A DNA stretch of 40,214 bases from Intestinimonas timonensis (GCF_900626145.1 NZ_LR130816.1:540365-580578), one strand, 5' to 3'. Numbered from the stretch's first letter, positions 7,417-17,224 are shown. Numbers and translations are program-made. Notes: generated by a model from the letters alone, not told the origin.

Positions 7417-8799
7417 ATGAGCGCAATCAAGCTCCGGGAGAACATCTGGTCTGTAGGCATCCAGAACCCCGCCCTGCGGGTGTTCGACATCGTGATGGAG
7501 TCCAAGTACGGCACCAGCTACAACGCCTACCTGGTCACCGGCGGGGAGAAGACCGCCCTCATCGAGGCCGTCCACAGGGACTACTTCGACGAGCTGGTGC
7601 TGAACGTGGAGGAGGTCATGCCCATCGAGAAGGTGGACTACCTCATCATGAACCACACCGAGCCCGACCACTCCGGCGGCGTCCGGGCCCTGCTGGACCG
7701 CTGCCCCAACCTGACGGTGCTTTGCTCCGCCTCGGCCAAGAAGTTCCTGAGCGCCATCGCCAACGAGACGTTCCCCTGCCAGGTGGTGAAGAACGGGGAC
7801 ACCCTGGACCTGGGCGGCAAGACCCTCACCTTCATCTCCGCCCCCCTGCTCCACTGGCCCGACTCCATGTTCACCTGGGACGAGGCCGACAAGACCCTTT
7901 TTACCTGCGACTTCCTGGGCGCCCACTTCTGTGAGCCCTCCATGGTGGACACCGGCATCCACGCCGTCTACCGCCGGGCCTACGAGGGGGAGCTGCGCTA
8001 CTACTTCGACTGCATCTTCGGGCCCTTCAAGCCCGCCGTGCTGGACGGCCTGGACAAAATGCCCGCCGAGGCCGAGCTGGTGTGCACCAGCCACGGTCCC
8101 TGCCTCACCACCGCCACCCTGGCCCAGGTGAAGGAGTGCTACCGCCAGTGGGCCACTCCCGCCCCCCGGCCCGCCGTGAAGACCGCCGCGGTGCTCTACT
8201 GCTCCGCCTACGGCTGCACTGCCGCCCTGGCCAAGGCTGCCGCCCAGGCCCTGACCGACGACGGCTGCCAGGTCACCACCGTGGACCTGGTGGACCCCCA
8301 GGGCGCCGACGTGGCCGGCCTGGTGAACGGCTGTGACATCGTCCTCTTCGGCGCCCCCACCATCAACCGCTCCGCCCCCGAGGCCATCTGGAACGCCGTC
8401 CACGCCGTGGACGCCATCAACACCCGGGGCCGGGCCGCCGGCGCCTTCGGCTCCTTCGGCTGGACCGGCGAGGCCGCCGGCATGGTCCACGAGCAGCTCA
8501 AGCAGCTGAAGTTCGCCGTGCCCGAGGCACCCTTCAAGGTCTGCTTCACCCCCACCGAGGACGACCTGGCCGCTGTGGCCGCCTGGGCCAGCTCCGTGGC
8601 CGCCCTGGTAAAGGACCCCGCCCCCGCCGCTCCTGCCAAGAACCAGAAGTACATCTGCAAGCTGTGCGGCTACATCTACGACCCCGCTGCCGGTGATCCC
8701 GACCGCGGCGTGGCCCCCGGCACCGCCTTTGACGATGTGCCCAGCCTGTGGACCTGCCCTCTGTGCGGCATGGACAAGGCCATGTTCAAGCCCCTTTAA
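7417..8799 (+). CDS. Class B flavodiiron protein fused to rubredoxin (O2/NO reductase)
   Basis: This 460-residue cytoplasmic enzyme reduces O2 to water and/or NO to N2O, protecting anaerobes. Residues 1-245 form the metallo-beta-lactamase-like diiron domain with ligands His80, Glu82, Asp84, His146, Asp165 and His226, at the family's standard positions. Residues about 250-395 are a flavodoxin-like FMN domain. Residues about 408-460 are a rubredoxin with two Cys-x-x-Cys pairs (Cys-Lys-Leu-Cys-Gly-Tyr and Cys-Pro-Leu-Cys-Gly), which can supply electrons directly. GGAAGG precedes the ATG. It has its own strong promoter with a palindrome and its own terminator. O2 versus NO preference cannot be decided from the sequence. 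Confidence 0.95.
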   Translation: MSAIKLRENIWSVGIQNPALRVFDIVMESKYGTSYNAYLVTGGEKTALIEAVHRDYFDELVLNVEEVMPIEKVDYLIMNHTEPDHSGGVRALLDRCPNLTVLCSASAKKFLSAIANETFPCQVVKNGDTLDLGGKTLTFISAPLLHWPDSMFTWDEADKTLFTCDFLGAHFCEPSMVDTGIHAVYRRAYEGELRYYFDCIFGPFKPAVLDGLDKMPAEAELVCTSHGPCLTTATLAQVKECYRQWATPAPRPAVKTAAVLYCSAYGCTAALAKAAAQALTDDGCQVTTVDLVDPQGADVAGLVNGCDIVLFGAPTINRSAPEAIWNAVHAVDAINTRGRAAGAFGSFGWTGEAAGMVHEQLKQLKFAVPEAPFKVCFTPTEDDLAAVAAWASSVAALVKDPAPAAPAKNQKYICKLCGYIYDPAAGDPDRGVAPGTAFDDVPSLWTCPLCGMDKAMFKPL

Positions 8800-8820
8800 G
8801 GATCGAATGACAAAACCGAA

Positions 8821-8855
8821 AACCGGAGACGCCCCAACAGCGTCTCCGGTTTTTT
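8821..8855 (+). terminator. Terminator after the flavodiiron gene
   Basis: A 12-bp perfect stem (8821-8832 with 8840-8851), a 7-base loop and a T-run to 8855, just after the stop at 8799. The exporter gene starts 20 bases later, so some readthrough may feed it; no separate promoter was seen for it. Confidence 0.85.
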
Positions 8856-8875
8856 CGGCGTGAGGGAGGGATACC

Positions 8876-9649
8876 ATGAAGGAGCGAGACGACCGTCTGG
8901 TGCTGGACGCGGCGGCACTGGCGGGGGAGATCCTGCTGGAGAGCGGCGCTGAGATCTTCCGGGTGGAGGACACCATTTACCGCATCGCGGCGGCCTACGG
9001 GGTGGAGGAGGCGGAGGCCTTCGTCCTCAGCAGCGGCATCTTTCTCACCTCCGAGGGAGAGGGCCGCAAGACTTTTGCCCGGGTCAAGCACATCCCCCTG
9101 GTGGGGGCCCGGCTGGACCGTGTGAGCGCCGTCAACCAGCTCTCCCGGGAGATCGAGCAGGGGCTCCACACCCCGGAGGAGGCCATGGAACGGCTGAAGG
9201 AGATCCGGGCCATGCCCCGGCTGCCCGCCTGGCTCCAGGTCCTGGCCTCGGGGGTGGGCAGCGGCTGCTTCTGCATCCTCTTCGGCGGAGATTGGGCCGA
9301 CGCCCTGGCTGCAGCGGCGGCGGGGCTGGTCCTCTACCTCTACCTCCTCTTTGTGGTGAAGGGGCGGCTCTCCAAGATCGCCTCCAACATCACCGGCGGC
9401 GCTCTGGTGACTCTGATCTGCGTCCTCCTCTACGGCGCGGGACTGGGCCACCACCTGGACATGATGATCATTGGCGCCATCATCCCCCTGGTGCCCGGGG
9501 TGGCCTTCACCAACGGCATCCGGGACATCGCCGACGAGGACTACATCGCCGGGTCGGTGCGGCTGCTGGATGTGCTGCTGGTCACCTTCTGCATCGCCTT
9601 CGGGGTGGGCGCCGTCATGGCCGTCCACCACACCCTCACCGGGCTGTAA
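8876..9649 (+). CDS. Threonine/serine exporter ThrE-type, N-terminal half (DUF1212)
   Basis: This 257-residue protein has a soluble N-terminal region (about 1-115) that includes Glu-Ser-Gly-Ala-Glu-Ile-Phe-Arg-Val-Glu-Asp-Thr, a DUF1212/ThrE signature, followed by about five membrane helices. In ThrE-type exporters the N-terminal and C-terminal halves may be fused or encoded by paired genes, as here. The inferred role is export of threonine/serine or small peptides across the cytoplasmic membrane. GGAGGGATACC precedes the ATG. The partner gene begins 13 bases after the stop. Specificity is unproven. Confidence 0.85.
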   Translation: MKERDDRLVLDAAALAGEILLESGAEIFRVEDTIYRIAAAYGVEEAEAFVLSSGIFLTSEGEGRKTFARVKHIPLVGARLDRVSAVNQLSREIEQGLHTPEEAMERLKEIRAMPRLPAWLQVLASGVGSGCFCILFGGDWADALAAAAAGLVLYLYLLFVVKGRLSKIASNITGGALVTLICVLLYGAGLGHHLDMMIIGAIIPLVPGVAFTNGIRDIADEDYIAGSVRLLDVLLVTFCIAFGVGAVMAVHHTLTGL

Positions 9650-9662
9650 GGGGGTGGCTGCC

Positions 9663-10112
9663 GTGTTGGAATGGATCGCCCAGGTCCTCTCGGCGGCGGT
9701 GGGCACCGCCGCCTTTGCCCTCCTATTCAGCGTGCCCCCCAACTGCTATCTCCGCTGCGGCGTCATCGGCGGCCTGGGGTGGCTGTGCTACCTGGCCCTG
9801 GACCGGCTGGGGCTGGGGACCATCGTCTCCATCTTTGCCGCCACCGCCCTGGTGGTGTTCTGCTCCCGGTACTCGGCGGTGCGCCGCCGGTGCCCTGTCA
9901 CCCTCTTCCTCATCCCTGGTATCTTTCCCCTGGTGCCCGGCGCGGGCATCTACTGGACGGCCTACTATGTGGTCACCGACCAGATCGATCTGGCAGCCCA
10001 GAAGGGCTTCTCTACCCTGAAGGCGGCGGTGGCCATCGTGCTGGGTATCCTGCTCATCTTCGAGCTGCCCCAGGGCGTCTTCCGAGCCCTGGCGGAGCGA
10101 CGGAGGAAATAA
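9663..10112 (+). CDS. Threonine/serine exporter ThrE-type, C-terminal half (DUF3815)
   Basis: This 149-residue membrane protein has about four or five helices and the family features Phe-Ser-Val-Pro-Pro-Asn-Cys-Tyr and Ile-Pro-Gly-Ile-Phe-Pro-Leu-Val-Pro-Gly-Ala-Gly. It is the normal partner of the DUF1212 protein encoded just upstream. The GTG at 9663-9665 was chosen as start because a GGGGGTGG ribosome site stands in the short gap; no ATG lies in frame near the start. A bidirectional terminator follows the stop. Confidence 0.83.
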   Translation: MLEWIAQVLSAAVGTAAFALLFSVPPNCYLRCGVIGGLGWLCYLALDRLGLGTIVSIFAATALVVFCSRYSAVRRRCPVTLFLIPGIFPLVPGAGIYWTAYYVVTDQIDLAAQKGFSTLKAAVAIVLGILLIFELPQGVFRALAERRRK

Positions 10113-10147
10113 AAAAGCGTGTGGACAGATCGTCCACACGCTTTTTT
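10111..10147. terminator. Bidirectional terminator between convergent genes
   Basis: Positions 10111-10126 pair perfectly with 10132-10147 around a 5-base loop. The stem ends in A6/T6 on its two sides, so it serves both the exporter pair (plus) and the glycogen operon ending in glgP (minus). Confidence 0.9.
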
Positions 10148-10169
10148 CTTTTTATTCATCTGAGCATGC

Positions 10170-12608
10170 TTAACCCTGCTTGGCGGGCACCTTCCAGATG
10201 TCACGGGCGTAGTCCCGGATGGAGCGGTCGGCGGCAAAGATGCCGGACTTGGCGATGTTGATGAGGGCCATCTTGTTCCACTGCTTGGGGTCCAGATAGG
10301 TCCGGCCGGCCCGCTCATGGGCCTCACGGTAGCTCTGGAAGTCGGCCAGGAGCATATACTCGTCGGCCATACCGCCGTTGGCGCCGAAGAGGAGCCGGTT
10401 GGCGATGTCGGAGAAGCTCACCCCGTCGCCGAAGCCCTGGGTGATCTGGTCCAGAACGGCCTTCAGCAGGCCGTCACGCATATAGTACTCGTAGGCGCGA
10501 TAGCCCTTGCTCTTCTTCTCAGCCACCTCGTGGGCCTTCAGGCCGAAGAGGAAGATGTTCTCGTCGCCCACCTGCTGGTGCATCTCCACGTTGGCGCCGT
10601 CCAGGGTGCCGATGGTGAGGGCGCCGTTCATCATGAACTTCATGTTGCCGGTGCCGCTGGCCTCCTTGCCGGCGGTGGAGATCTGCTCGGAGAGCTCGCT
10701 GGCGGGCATGAGCTTCTCGGCCAGGCTCACCCGGTAGTTCTCCAGGAAGACCACCTGGAGCCGATCCTTGCAGACGGGATCGCTGTTGACGGCCTGGGCC
10801 AGGGAGTTGATGAGGTGGATGATGTCCTTGGCCACGGAGTAGCCGGGGGCCGCCTTGGCGCCGAAGAGGTAGGTCCGGGGGGTGAAGTCGAAGTGGGCGT
10901 TGTTCTTGAGCTGCTGGTAGAGGTAGGTGATGTGCATCACGTTGAGGAGCTGGCGCTTGTACTCGTGGAGGCGCTTGACCTGCACGTCGAACATGGCGTC
11001 GGTGTTGAGCACCACGCCGGACTCCCGGGCCACATAGGCGGCAAAGTTCCGCTTGTTCTCGGCCTTGATGGCGGCCAGCCGCTCCAGCACGGAGGCGTCG
11101 TCCTGGTACTTGAGCAGGCACTCCAGCTGCTCGGGGTGGAGCTGGTAGCCCTTGCCGCCGCAGTCCTGGATGAGGGCGTCCAGCTTGGGGTTGATCTCAC
11201 TGAGCCAGCGGCGGTGATCGATGCCGTTGGTCACGTTCTTGAACTTGTCGGGGATGCGGACGTACACATCGTGGAAGGTCTCCCGCTTGAGGATGTCGGA
11301 GTGAAGGGCGGACACGCCGTTCACCGCGAAGCAGGCGCATACGCACAGGTTGGCCATGCGGACCTCGCCGCCCCAGATGATAGCCTGGTCACGGACCTTG
11401 GACTGGTCGCCGTGGAAGTACTCGTTGAGCTGCGCCTGGTAGCGGTTGCTGATCTCCACCAGGATCTGCCAAATGCGGGGCAGCAGGGACTCAATGAGCT
11501 GCTGGGGCCAGCGCTCCAGGGCCTCCACCATGATGGTATGGTTGGTGTAGGCCACGGTGTTGGTGACGATGTGCCAGGCCTCGTCCCAGGTGTAGCCCTC
11601 CTCGTCCAGCAGGATGCGCATGAGTTCGGGGATCACCAGGGTGGGATGGGTGTCGTTGATCTGGATGACATGCTTCTGGTGGAAGTTGCGCAGAGTGCCG
11701 TACTCCGCCTTGTGCTGCCGGCAGATGCACTGCACGGTGGCGGAAACGAAGAAGTACTGCTGCTTCAGACGCAGGGACTTGCCCTCGTAGTGGTTGTCCT
11801 CGGGGTAGAGGACCTTGGCGATGGACTCGGCCATGGCCTTCTGCTCGGTGGCCTTCAGGTACTCGCCGCGGGAGAAGAGGGACATGTCCAGGGGAGTGGG
11901 GCTCTTGGCGTCCCACAGCCGGAGGACGTTGACGTGGTCGGTGCCGTAGCCGGCGATCTCCATGTCCTTGGGCACGGCCAGCACGTCGTTGCCGCCCTCA
12001 TAGACCACGGAGTGGCTGCCGTCGGGGTTCCACACGTCCTTCACGGTGCCGCCAAAGTGGACCTTCTCGGTCTCATCCATCTTGGGGATGAGCCAGCAGT
12101 CGGAGATGTCCAGCCAGTTGTCGGGCAGCTCTACCTGCTGGCCGTCCACGATCTTCTGCTTGAAGAGACCCAGCTCGTAGCAGATGGAGTAGCCGGTGGC
12201 GGGGATCTCCAGGGTGGTCATGGACTCCAGGTAGCAGGCGGCCAGACGGCCCAGACCGCCGTTGCCCAGGCCGGCGTCGGGCTCCACCTCGAAGAGGTCG
12301 GGGGCGGAGAAGCCCAGATCCTCAATGGCCTCCTTCAGCTGGGGCAGGACGCCCAGGTTGTAGGCGTTCTTCTCCAGGGAGCGGCCCATGAGAAACTCCA
12401 GGGACAGATAGTGGACCTGACGGGCGTGGCTGTCACGGATCTTGCTCTCGGTGGCCAGCTCCCGGGCGGACATGATGTCACGCAGCACCAGGGCGCAGGC
12501 CCGGAACATGTGGACAGAAGTAGCCTCCTCCACTTCACGCCCAAAATTGCGGCGGAGCTTGCCGATGATCTGCTGCTCCAGCTCCTTTTTGGTATATTTC
12601 GTAGGCAT
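10170..12608 (-). CDS. glgP: Glycogen phosphorylase
   Basis: This 812-residue PLP enzyme releases glucose-1-phosphate from glycogen ends. It has the GT35 fold throughout, with Asp-Ala-Gly-Leu-Gly-Asn-Gly-Gly-Leu-Gly-Arg-Leu near residue 120 and the PLP-lysine region Glu-Ala-Ser-Gly-Thr-Gly-Asn-Met-Lys-Phe near the C-terminal third. Its length is normal for bacterial GlgP. The ATG at 12606-12608 was chosen because GGAGA lies 9 bases before it; the Met two codons upstream is too close to that site. It is the last gene of the glycogen operon, separated from glgA by 175 bases that hold a strong hairpin, which may lower or uncouple its expression. Confidence 0.96.
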   Translation of the reverse strand: MPTKYTKKELEQQIIGKLRRNFGREVEEATSVHMFRACALVLRDIMSARELATESKIRDSHARQVHYLSLEFLMGRSLEKNAYNLGVLPQLKEAIEDLGFSAPDLFEVEPDAGLGNGGLGRLAACYLESMTTLEIPATGYSICYELGLFKQKIVDGQQVELPDNWLDISDCWLIPKMDETEKVHFGGTVKDVWNPDGSHSVVYEGGNDVLAVPKDMEIAGYGTDHVNVLRLWDAKSPTPLDMSLFSRGEYLKATEQKAMAESIAKVLYPEDNHYEGKSLRLKQQYFFVSATVQCICRQHKAEYGTLRNFHQKHVIQINDTHPTLVIPELMRILLDEEGYTWDEAWHIVTNTVAYTNHTIMVEALERWPQQLIESLLPRIWQILVEISNRYQAQLNEYFHGDQSKVRDQAIIWGGEVRMANLCVCACFAVNGVSALHSDILKRETFHDVYVRIPDKFKNVTNGIDHRRWLSEINPKLDALIQDCGGKGYQLHPEQLECLLKYQDDASVLERLAAIKAENKRNFAAYVARESGVVLNTDAMFDVQVKRLHEYKRQLLNVMHITYLYQQLKNNAHFDFTPRTYLFGAKAAPGYSVAKDIIHLINSLAQAVNSDPVCKDRLQVVFLENYRVSLAEKLMPASELSEQISTAGKEASGTGNMKFMMNGALTIGTLDGANVEMHQQVGDENIFLFGLKAHEVAEKKSKGYRAYEYYMRDGLLKAVLDQITQGFGDGVSFSDIANRLLFGANGGMADEYMLLADFQSYREAHERAGRTYLDPKQWNKMALINIAKSGIFAADRSIRDYARDIWKVPAKQG

Positions 12609-12654
12609 TGGCATACGTCTCCATTTCAATAAAGTTCAAAACGGGACAAGAGGC

Positions 12655-12680
12655 CGCGGCGGGGGCAAGCCCCCGCCGCG
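12655..12680 (-). other. Strong hairpin between glgA and glgP
   Basis: Positions 12655-12665 pair with 12670-12680 (11 bp, nearly all G/C, CAAG loop). There is no T-tract, so RNA processing or protection is more likely than termination. No promoter for glgP was recognised in the gap. Confidence 0.55.
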
Positions 12681-12783
12681 TCTACGTCTCATTCCGTTTG
12701 GCTACGGATTGGCGCACAAAGTTTATCACAGCCCATCCGTTCTGTCAATGTTGGAACTGTCTATTTTGGGGAGGATAAACCGC

Positions 12784-14685
12784 TCACTTTTTGGCCTCTG
12801 TCTTGACGGCGGAGACCTCTTTGGCGGGAGTGGGAGCCTCCTCCTTGGCCTTGGGCGCCTCCTTGACAGGGGCGGCGGCCTTCACCTCAGCCTTGGGCGC
12901 CTCCTTGACAGGGACAGCGGTCTTTTCCTCGGCCTTGGGTGCCTCCTTGACGGGGGCAGCGGTCTTTTCCTCGGCCTTAGGTGCCTCCTTGACAGGGGCG
13001 GGGGTCTCCTCCTTGGCCTTGGCGGCCGCCTTTTTGGCGGTGGGCTTTTTCTCCGCCTTCTCAGCCTTGGGGGCGGTCTTTTTGGCGGCGGGCTTCTTGG
13101 CCGCCTTGGGGGCCGCCTTCTTGGCGGCAGGCTTCTTCTCCGCCTTGGGGGCGGGCTCCTCTACGGGCGCGGCTTCCGGCTCAGCCTGAACAGGGGTCTC
13201 CGCCGCCGGGACCGGGGCTTCTTCCGGCGACGGCTCAGTAGGGCGGGGGATGCCGGTGACCTGATAGTAGACGTCCTCGTATTCCCGGGCGGGGTTGTTC
13301 CAGCTGAAGTCCTTGGTCATACCGTTGCGCTGGAGGACACGCCAGCCGTCCTCGCCGTCCTTGTTGTTGTAGTAGAGGCCCACCGCCTCGCCCAGCACCC
13401 ACACCATGTCGTGGGCGTTGATGTTGGCAAAGGTGAAGCCGGTGTCGCCGAAGACGCCGTGGGGGATGACGGTGTCCTTGAGGCCGCCGGTCTCCCGGAC
13501 CACGGGGACGGTGCCGTAGCGCATGGCGATCATCTGGCTCAGGCCGCAGGGCTCGGCCAGGGAGGGCATGAGGAAGAGGTCGGCGCCGCCGTAGATGGCG
13601 GTGGAGAGGGCGGCGGAGTACTGGAGCCGGGCGGCGAAGCGGCCGGGGTACTGGGCCTGGGCCTGGCGGAAGGCCTCCTCAAAGTTCCACTCGCCGGTGC
13701 CCAGCACCACCATCTGGACGTTCATGCCCATGATGTCGTGGATGGAGTTGGCCACCAGCTCGAAGCCCTTGTGCTTGACCAGCCGGGACACGCAGGCGAT
13801 GATGGGCACGTCGGGGTCCTCCCGGAGGCCCACCGCCTGCTGGAGGGCCTTCTTGCAGGCGGCCTTGCCGCTCAGATCGTCGGCGCTGAAGGGAGCGGCC
13901 AGGCCGGCGCCGTTGGAGGGGTCATAGAGGGCGGTGTCCAGTCCGTTGAGGATGCCCCGCATCTTCCAGCGGTTGTCGGCCACCACGCTCTCCAGGCCGT
14001 GGGCGTAGAAGGGGTACTGGAGCTCGCCGGCGTAGGTGGGGGAGACGGTGGTGACGTAGTCGGCGGCATAGATGGCGCCCTTCATCAGGTTCACGTCCCC
14101 GTGGTAGGCCAGCATGTGCTCGTTCATGTAGCCGGGGTGGAGGCCCAGCAGGTCCTGGATGATCTGGTCGCCGTAGCGGCCCTGGTACTCGATGTTGTGG
14201 ATGGTGAAGACGCTCTTGGTGCCCCGAAGCTGCCAGATGCGCTCCCGCTCCTCCAGCAGGTAGATGGGCACCAGAGCGGTCTCCCAGTCGTTGCAGTGGA
14301 GGATGTCGGGGTGCCAGTCCAGGTGGGCCGGGGTCTCGATGACGGCCCGGGAGAAGAAGGCGAAGCGCTCGCCGTCGTCGTAGTGGCCGTAGATCTCGGC
14401 CCGCTTGAAGTAGTATTCGTTGTCCACGAAGAGGTAGGAGATGTTGCCCTCCCGCAGCTCGAAGATGCCGCAGTAGGGGGTGCGCCAGGCCAGACGGCAG
14501 TTCCAGTGGAACAGAAAGCGCATCTTCTCCCGGTACTGCTGGGCGATGCCCTCGTAGAGGGGGAGGATGACCTTTACGTCATGGCCCATGTCGGCCAGCT
14601 TCTGGGGGAGGGACCCGGCCACGTCGGCCAGACCGCCGGTCTTGATGAAAGGGGCGACCTCGGAGGCTGCAAACAAAATATTCAT
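12784..14685 (-). CDS. glgA: Glycogen synthase with a long Lys/Ala/Pro-rich C-terminal tail
   Basis: This 633-residue GT5 enzyme adds glucose from ADP-glucose to glycogen. The core (about residues 1-483) has the normal GlgA length. It includes the substrate loop Lys-Thr-Gly-Gly-Leu-Ala-Asp-Val near the N-terminus and Glu-Pro-Cys-Gly-Leu in the acceptor/donor region. About 150 extra residues follow: an acidic Pro/Glu part, a histone-H1-like Pro-Ala-Ala-Lys-Lys part, then four tandem copies of a 14-residue unit (Ala-Pro-Val-Lys-Glu-Ala-Pro-Lys-Ala-Glu-Glu-Lys-Thr-Ala and variants). The start at 14683-14685 has AAGGAG 6-7 bases upstream. The tail is in frame and disordered-looking; its function is unknown. 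Confidence 0.95.
   Translation of the reverse strand: MNILFAASEVAPFIKTGGLADVAGSLPQKLADMGHDVKVILPLYEGIAQQYREKMRFLFHWNCRLAWRTPYCGIFELREGNISYLFVDNEYYFKRAEIYGHYDDGERFAFFSRAVIETPAHLDWHPDILHCNDWETALVPIYLLEERERIWQLRGTKSVFTIHNIEYQGRYGDQIIQDLLGLHPGYMNEHMLAYHGDVNLMKGAIYAADYVTTVSPTYAGELQYPFYAHGLESVVADNRWKMRGILNGLDTALYDPSNGAGLAAPFSADDLSGKAACKKALQQAVGLREDPDVPIIACVSRLVKHKGFELVANSIHDIMGMNVQMVVLGTGEWNFEEAFRQAQAQYPGRFAARLQYSAALSTAIYGGADLFLMPSLAEPCGLSQMIAMRYGTVPVVRETGGLKDTVIPHGVFGDTGFTFANINAHDMVWVLGEAVGLYYNNKDGEDGWRVLQRNGMTKDFSWNNPAREYEDVYYQVTGIPRPTEPSPEEAPVPAAETPVQAEPEAAPVEEPAPKAEKKPAAKKAAPKAAKKPAAKKTAPKAEKAEKKPTAKKAAAKAKEETPAPVKEAPKAEEKTAAPVKEAPKAEEKTAVPVKEAPKAEVKAAAPVKEAPKAKEEAPTPAKEVSAVKTEAKK
12810..13000 (-). 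repeat. 42-bp tandem repeat coding the GlgA tail
   Basis: About four degenerate 42-base units encode the 14-residue repeats at the GlgA C-terminus. The two central units are nearly identical. Because each unit is a multiple of three bases, gain or loss of a unit keeps the frame, so the tail length may vary between strains. Confidence 0.8.
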
Positions 14686-14782
14686 ATATGACTCCTTTTC
14701 TCCATCCTTGATCCGCGTCCGGACACGGTCCGCGGCCGCCATGCAGGGCGGACCCGCGGGTGCCCGGAGGGGGCAGGTGTGG

Positions 14783-14802
14783 GGCCGCCGTACACGGCGG
14801 CC
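14783..14802 (-). other. G/C hairpin between glgD and glgA
   Basis: Positions 14783-14790 pair with 14795-14802 (8 bp, TACA loop), in a 152-base gap that holds no gene. No T-tract follows. It is probably an RNA structure inside the glg transcript. Confidence 0.45.
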
Positions 14803-14837
14803 GCATCCCTGCGCCGCTCTGCGCGGTCTATGTACCG

Positions 14838-15956
14838 TTATACCACGGCGTTTTTGGCGATGGCCAGCGGGTAGGTCTCGTGACCCATGAGCATCCGGCC
14901 GGCGTTGACCTGTACGTTCTTATCGGTGATGGCGTATTTGAGCACCGCGCCCTGATGGATCACCGTGCCCTGCATGAGGATGCAGTTCTGCACCTTGGCG
15001 CCCTTCTCCACGGTGACGCCGCGGAAGAGGATGGAGTTCTCCACCTCGCCCTCGATGATGCAGCCGTCGGCCACCAGGGAGTTTTTGGACTTGGAACCGG
15101 GGCCGTAGTAGGTGGAGGGGTTGGACATGTCCTTGGTCTTGATAGGCCGCAGGGGGTTGAAGAGATCAGCCCGGACGGCGGGGTCCAGCAGCTCCATGCT
15201 GCGGGCGTAGTAGCCGGCCACGGACTGGAGCCGGGCGGCGTAGCCCTCGAAGGTGTAGGACACCAGCTTCAGGCGGCTGCCCATATCCAGCAGCACCCCC
15301 TGGCTGAAGGAGGGGATGTTGTGGGCGATGCAGTGCTCCACCAGGGACATCAGGAGGTCCTTGCTCATGATGTACACCTCCATGGACTCACAGCCCATGG
15401 GGCTCACCGGGTGGACGGACACGTCGGTGATGATGCCGTCCTCCCGGACGGTGAAGTAGTCGGAGCTGCGGGCATCCCCTCTGGGCACCGGGGTGCACAC
15501 GGCGGTGATGTCGGCGCCGGTGCGCAGGTGGTGCTCAAAGACGTCGTCCAGGTCCAGGTTCACGGCCACGTCGCCGCCGGCCAGGACCACGTAGTCCTGA
15601 CGGATGCGATCCAGGTAGGAGTAGACGCCGGCCAGGGCGTCCATGCGGCCCCGGTAGTCGCCCTCCCGCTGCTTGTCGGCGTAGCCGAAGGGGGGGAGGA
15701 TGCGCAGGCCGCCGTGCTTGCGGGAGAGGTCCCAGTCCTTGCCGGAGCCCACGTGGTCCAGGAGGGACTGGTAGTTGGCGTGTACGATGAGGCCCACGTC
15801 GGAGATGCCGGCGTTGACCATGTTGGAGAGCATGAAGTCCACCACCCGGTAGCGGCCGCCGTAGGGGATGGAGCAGGTGTTCCGGGGCTGGGAGAGCTCC
15901 CGGAGCTGAGGATTGGAGCGGTATGCGAAAATGATCCCGTGCAGCTTGTTGGTCAT
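14838..15956 (-). CDS. glgD: Glucose-1-phosphate adenylyltransferase regulatory-type subunit GlgD
   Basis: This 372-residue nucleotidyltransferase-fold protein ends in left-handed beta-helix repeats. The N-terminus has Ile-Ile-Phe-Ala-Tyr-Arg where catalytic GlgC has the Leu-Ala-Gly-Gly-Gln-Gly nucleotide-binding loop; loss of that loop is the hallmark of GlgD. In Firmicutes GlgD pairs with GlgC to form the active ADP-glucose pyrophosphorylase. Its ATG overlaps the glgC stop by 4 bases (ATGA at 15953-15956), which favours translational coupling and matched amounts of the two subunits. Confidence 0.95.
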   Translation of the reverse strand: MTNKLHGIIFAYRSNPQLRELSQPRNTCSIPYGGRYRVVDFMLSNMVNAGISDVGLIVHANYQSLLDHVGSGKDWDLSRKHGGLRILPPFGYADKQREGDYRGRMDALAGVYSYLDRIRQDYVVLAGGDVAVNLDLDDVFEHHLRTGADITAVCTPVPRGDARSSDYFTVREDGIITDVSVHPVSPMGCESMEVYIMSKDLLMSLVEHCIAHNIPSFSQGVLLDMGSRLKLVSYTFEGYAARLQSVAGYYARSMELLDPAVRADLFNPLRPIKTKDMSNPSTYYGPGSKSKNSLVADGCIIEGEVENSILFRGVTVEKGAKVQNCILMQGTVIHQGAVLKYAITDKNVQVNAGRMLMGHETYPLAIAKNAVV

Positions 15957-17170
15957 TTCGCCGCACCCCCTTTCACGTTCCGGGTGACCATGGCCTTGGC
16001 CGAGGCCACGGCGTTGTCACCCACCTTGATGCCCTCGGCGACCACGGCGATGCCCCAGTTGTCGTCGGCACCCTCCGCCTCCGGCGGGGCACCCACCTTG
16101 GCGCCGGCGCCGATGACGGCGTTCTCCGCCACGATGGCGTACTCCACGTCGGCGCCCTCCTTGACCACGGCACCGGGCATGAGGATGGAGTAGCGCACCT
16201 TGGCGCCCTTCTCCACCGTCACGGAGTGGAAGAGGACGGAGTTCTCCACCTCGCCGTCCACCACGCAGCCGCCGGTCATCAGGGAGTGGTGGACCACGGC
16301 GTCAGGGCCGGTGAAGTGGGGGGGACGGGTGGGCGTGCGGGCGTAGATGGGCCACTCGGTGTCGTAGGGGTCGATGCCGCTGTGGACGGAGAGCATATCC
16401 ATGTTGGCGTCCCACAGGGAGTCGATGGTGCCCACGTCCTTCCAGTAGCCGGAGAAGCGGTAGGCCGCCATCCGCTCGTTGTTGGCCAGCATGGCGGGGA
16501 TAATGTTCTTGCCAAAGTCGTTGGCCGACTTCTCGTCGGCCTCGTCGGCGATGAGGTACTCCCGCAGCTGCTTCCAGTTGAAGATGTAGATGCCCATGGA
16601 GGCCAGGTTGCTCTTGGGCTTTTTGGGCTTCTCCTCAAACTCGTAGATCATGTCGTCCTGGTCCACGTTCATGATGCCGAACCGGGGCGCCTCCTCCATG
16701 GGGACCTCCATGACGGAGATGGTGCAGGCGGCGTTCATGGCCTTGTGGTGCTCCAGCATCTGCTCGTAGTCCATCTTGTAGATGTGGTCGCCGGACAGGA
16801 TGAGGACGTAGTCGGGGTCATACAGGGAGATAAAGCCGATGTTCTGGTAGATGGCGTTGGCGGTGCCCTTGTACCAGGTGCCCTTGTCCCCCTCCTTCAC
16901 GTAGGGGGGCAGGATGTGGACGCCGCCGTCCGAGCGGTCCAGGTCCCAGGGCTGGCCGTTGCCGATGTAGCCGTTGAGCTCCAGGGGCTGGTACTGGGTG
17001 AGGACGCCCACGGTGTCGATACCGGAGTTGACGCAGTTGCTCAGGGGAAAGTCGATGATGCGGTACTTGCCCCCGAAGGGAACGGCGGGTTTTGCTACTT
17101 TTGACGTCAGAGCTTTCAGACGGCTGCCCTGTCCGCCTGCCAGCAGCATGGCGACACATTCTTTTTTCAT
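15953..17170 (-). CDS. glgC: Glucose-1-phosphate adenylyltransferase catalytic subunit
   Basis: This 405-residue enzyme makes ADP-glucose from ATP and glucose-1-phosphate, the committed step of glycogen synthesis. The catalytic loop Leu-Ala-Gly-Gly-Gln-Gly-Ser-Arg-Leu, the Lys-Pro-Ala-Val-Pro-Phe-Gly-Gly-Lys motif and [11 protein letters not shown] are all present, followed by a beta-helix domain. The ATG at 17168-17170 has GAGG at the right distance; a GTG three codons earlier overlaps that site. It follows glgB by 54 bases and overlaps glgD. Confidence 0.96.
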   Translation of the reverse strand: MKKECVAMLLAGGQGSRLKALTSKVAKPAVPFGGKYRIIDFPLSNCVNSGIDTVGVLTQYQPLELNGYIGNGQPWDLDRSDGGVHILPPYVKEGDKGTWYKGTANAIYQNIGFISLYDPDYVLILSGDHIYKMDYEQMLEHHKAMNAACTISVMEVPMEEAPRFGIMNVDQDDMIYEFEEKPKKPKSNLASMGIYIFNWKQLREYLIADEADEKSANDFGKNIIPAMLANNERMAAYRFSGYWKDVGTIDSLWDANMDMLSVHSGIDPYDTEWPIYARTPTRPPHFTGPDAVVHHSLMTGGCVVDGEVENSVLFHSVTVEKGAKVRYSILMPGAVVKEGADVEYAIVAENAVIGAGAKVGAPPEAEGADDNWGIAVVAEGIKVGDNAVASAKAMVTRNVKGGAAK

Positions 17171-17224
17171 CTCTATCACCTCTTGGTCAAAGTGGAGATC
17201 ACAGGAGAACAGCGGGAGGGGGGC

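Noticed and set aside
8821..8855. Hairpin before the ThrE-type genes as a riboswitch
   Set aside because: It is a simple stem with a T-run right after the flavodiiron stop, and no aptamer-like structure precedes it. A plain terminator fits.
10317..12632. Plus-strand open frame of 771 codons opposite glgP
   Set aside because: It is antisense to a complete glycogen phosphorylase and consists of Val/Gly/His/Leu-rich low-complexity sequence with no domain.
12784..13200. Repeat block in glgA considered as a CRISPR or intergenic repeat array
   Set aside because: The units are contiguous, have no spacers, keep the glgA frame and encode a regular 14-residue protein repeat.
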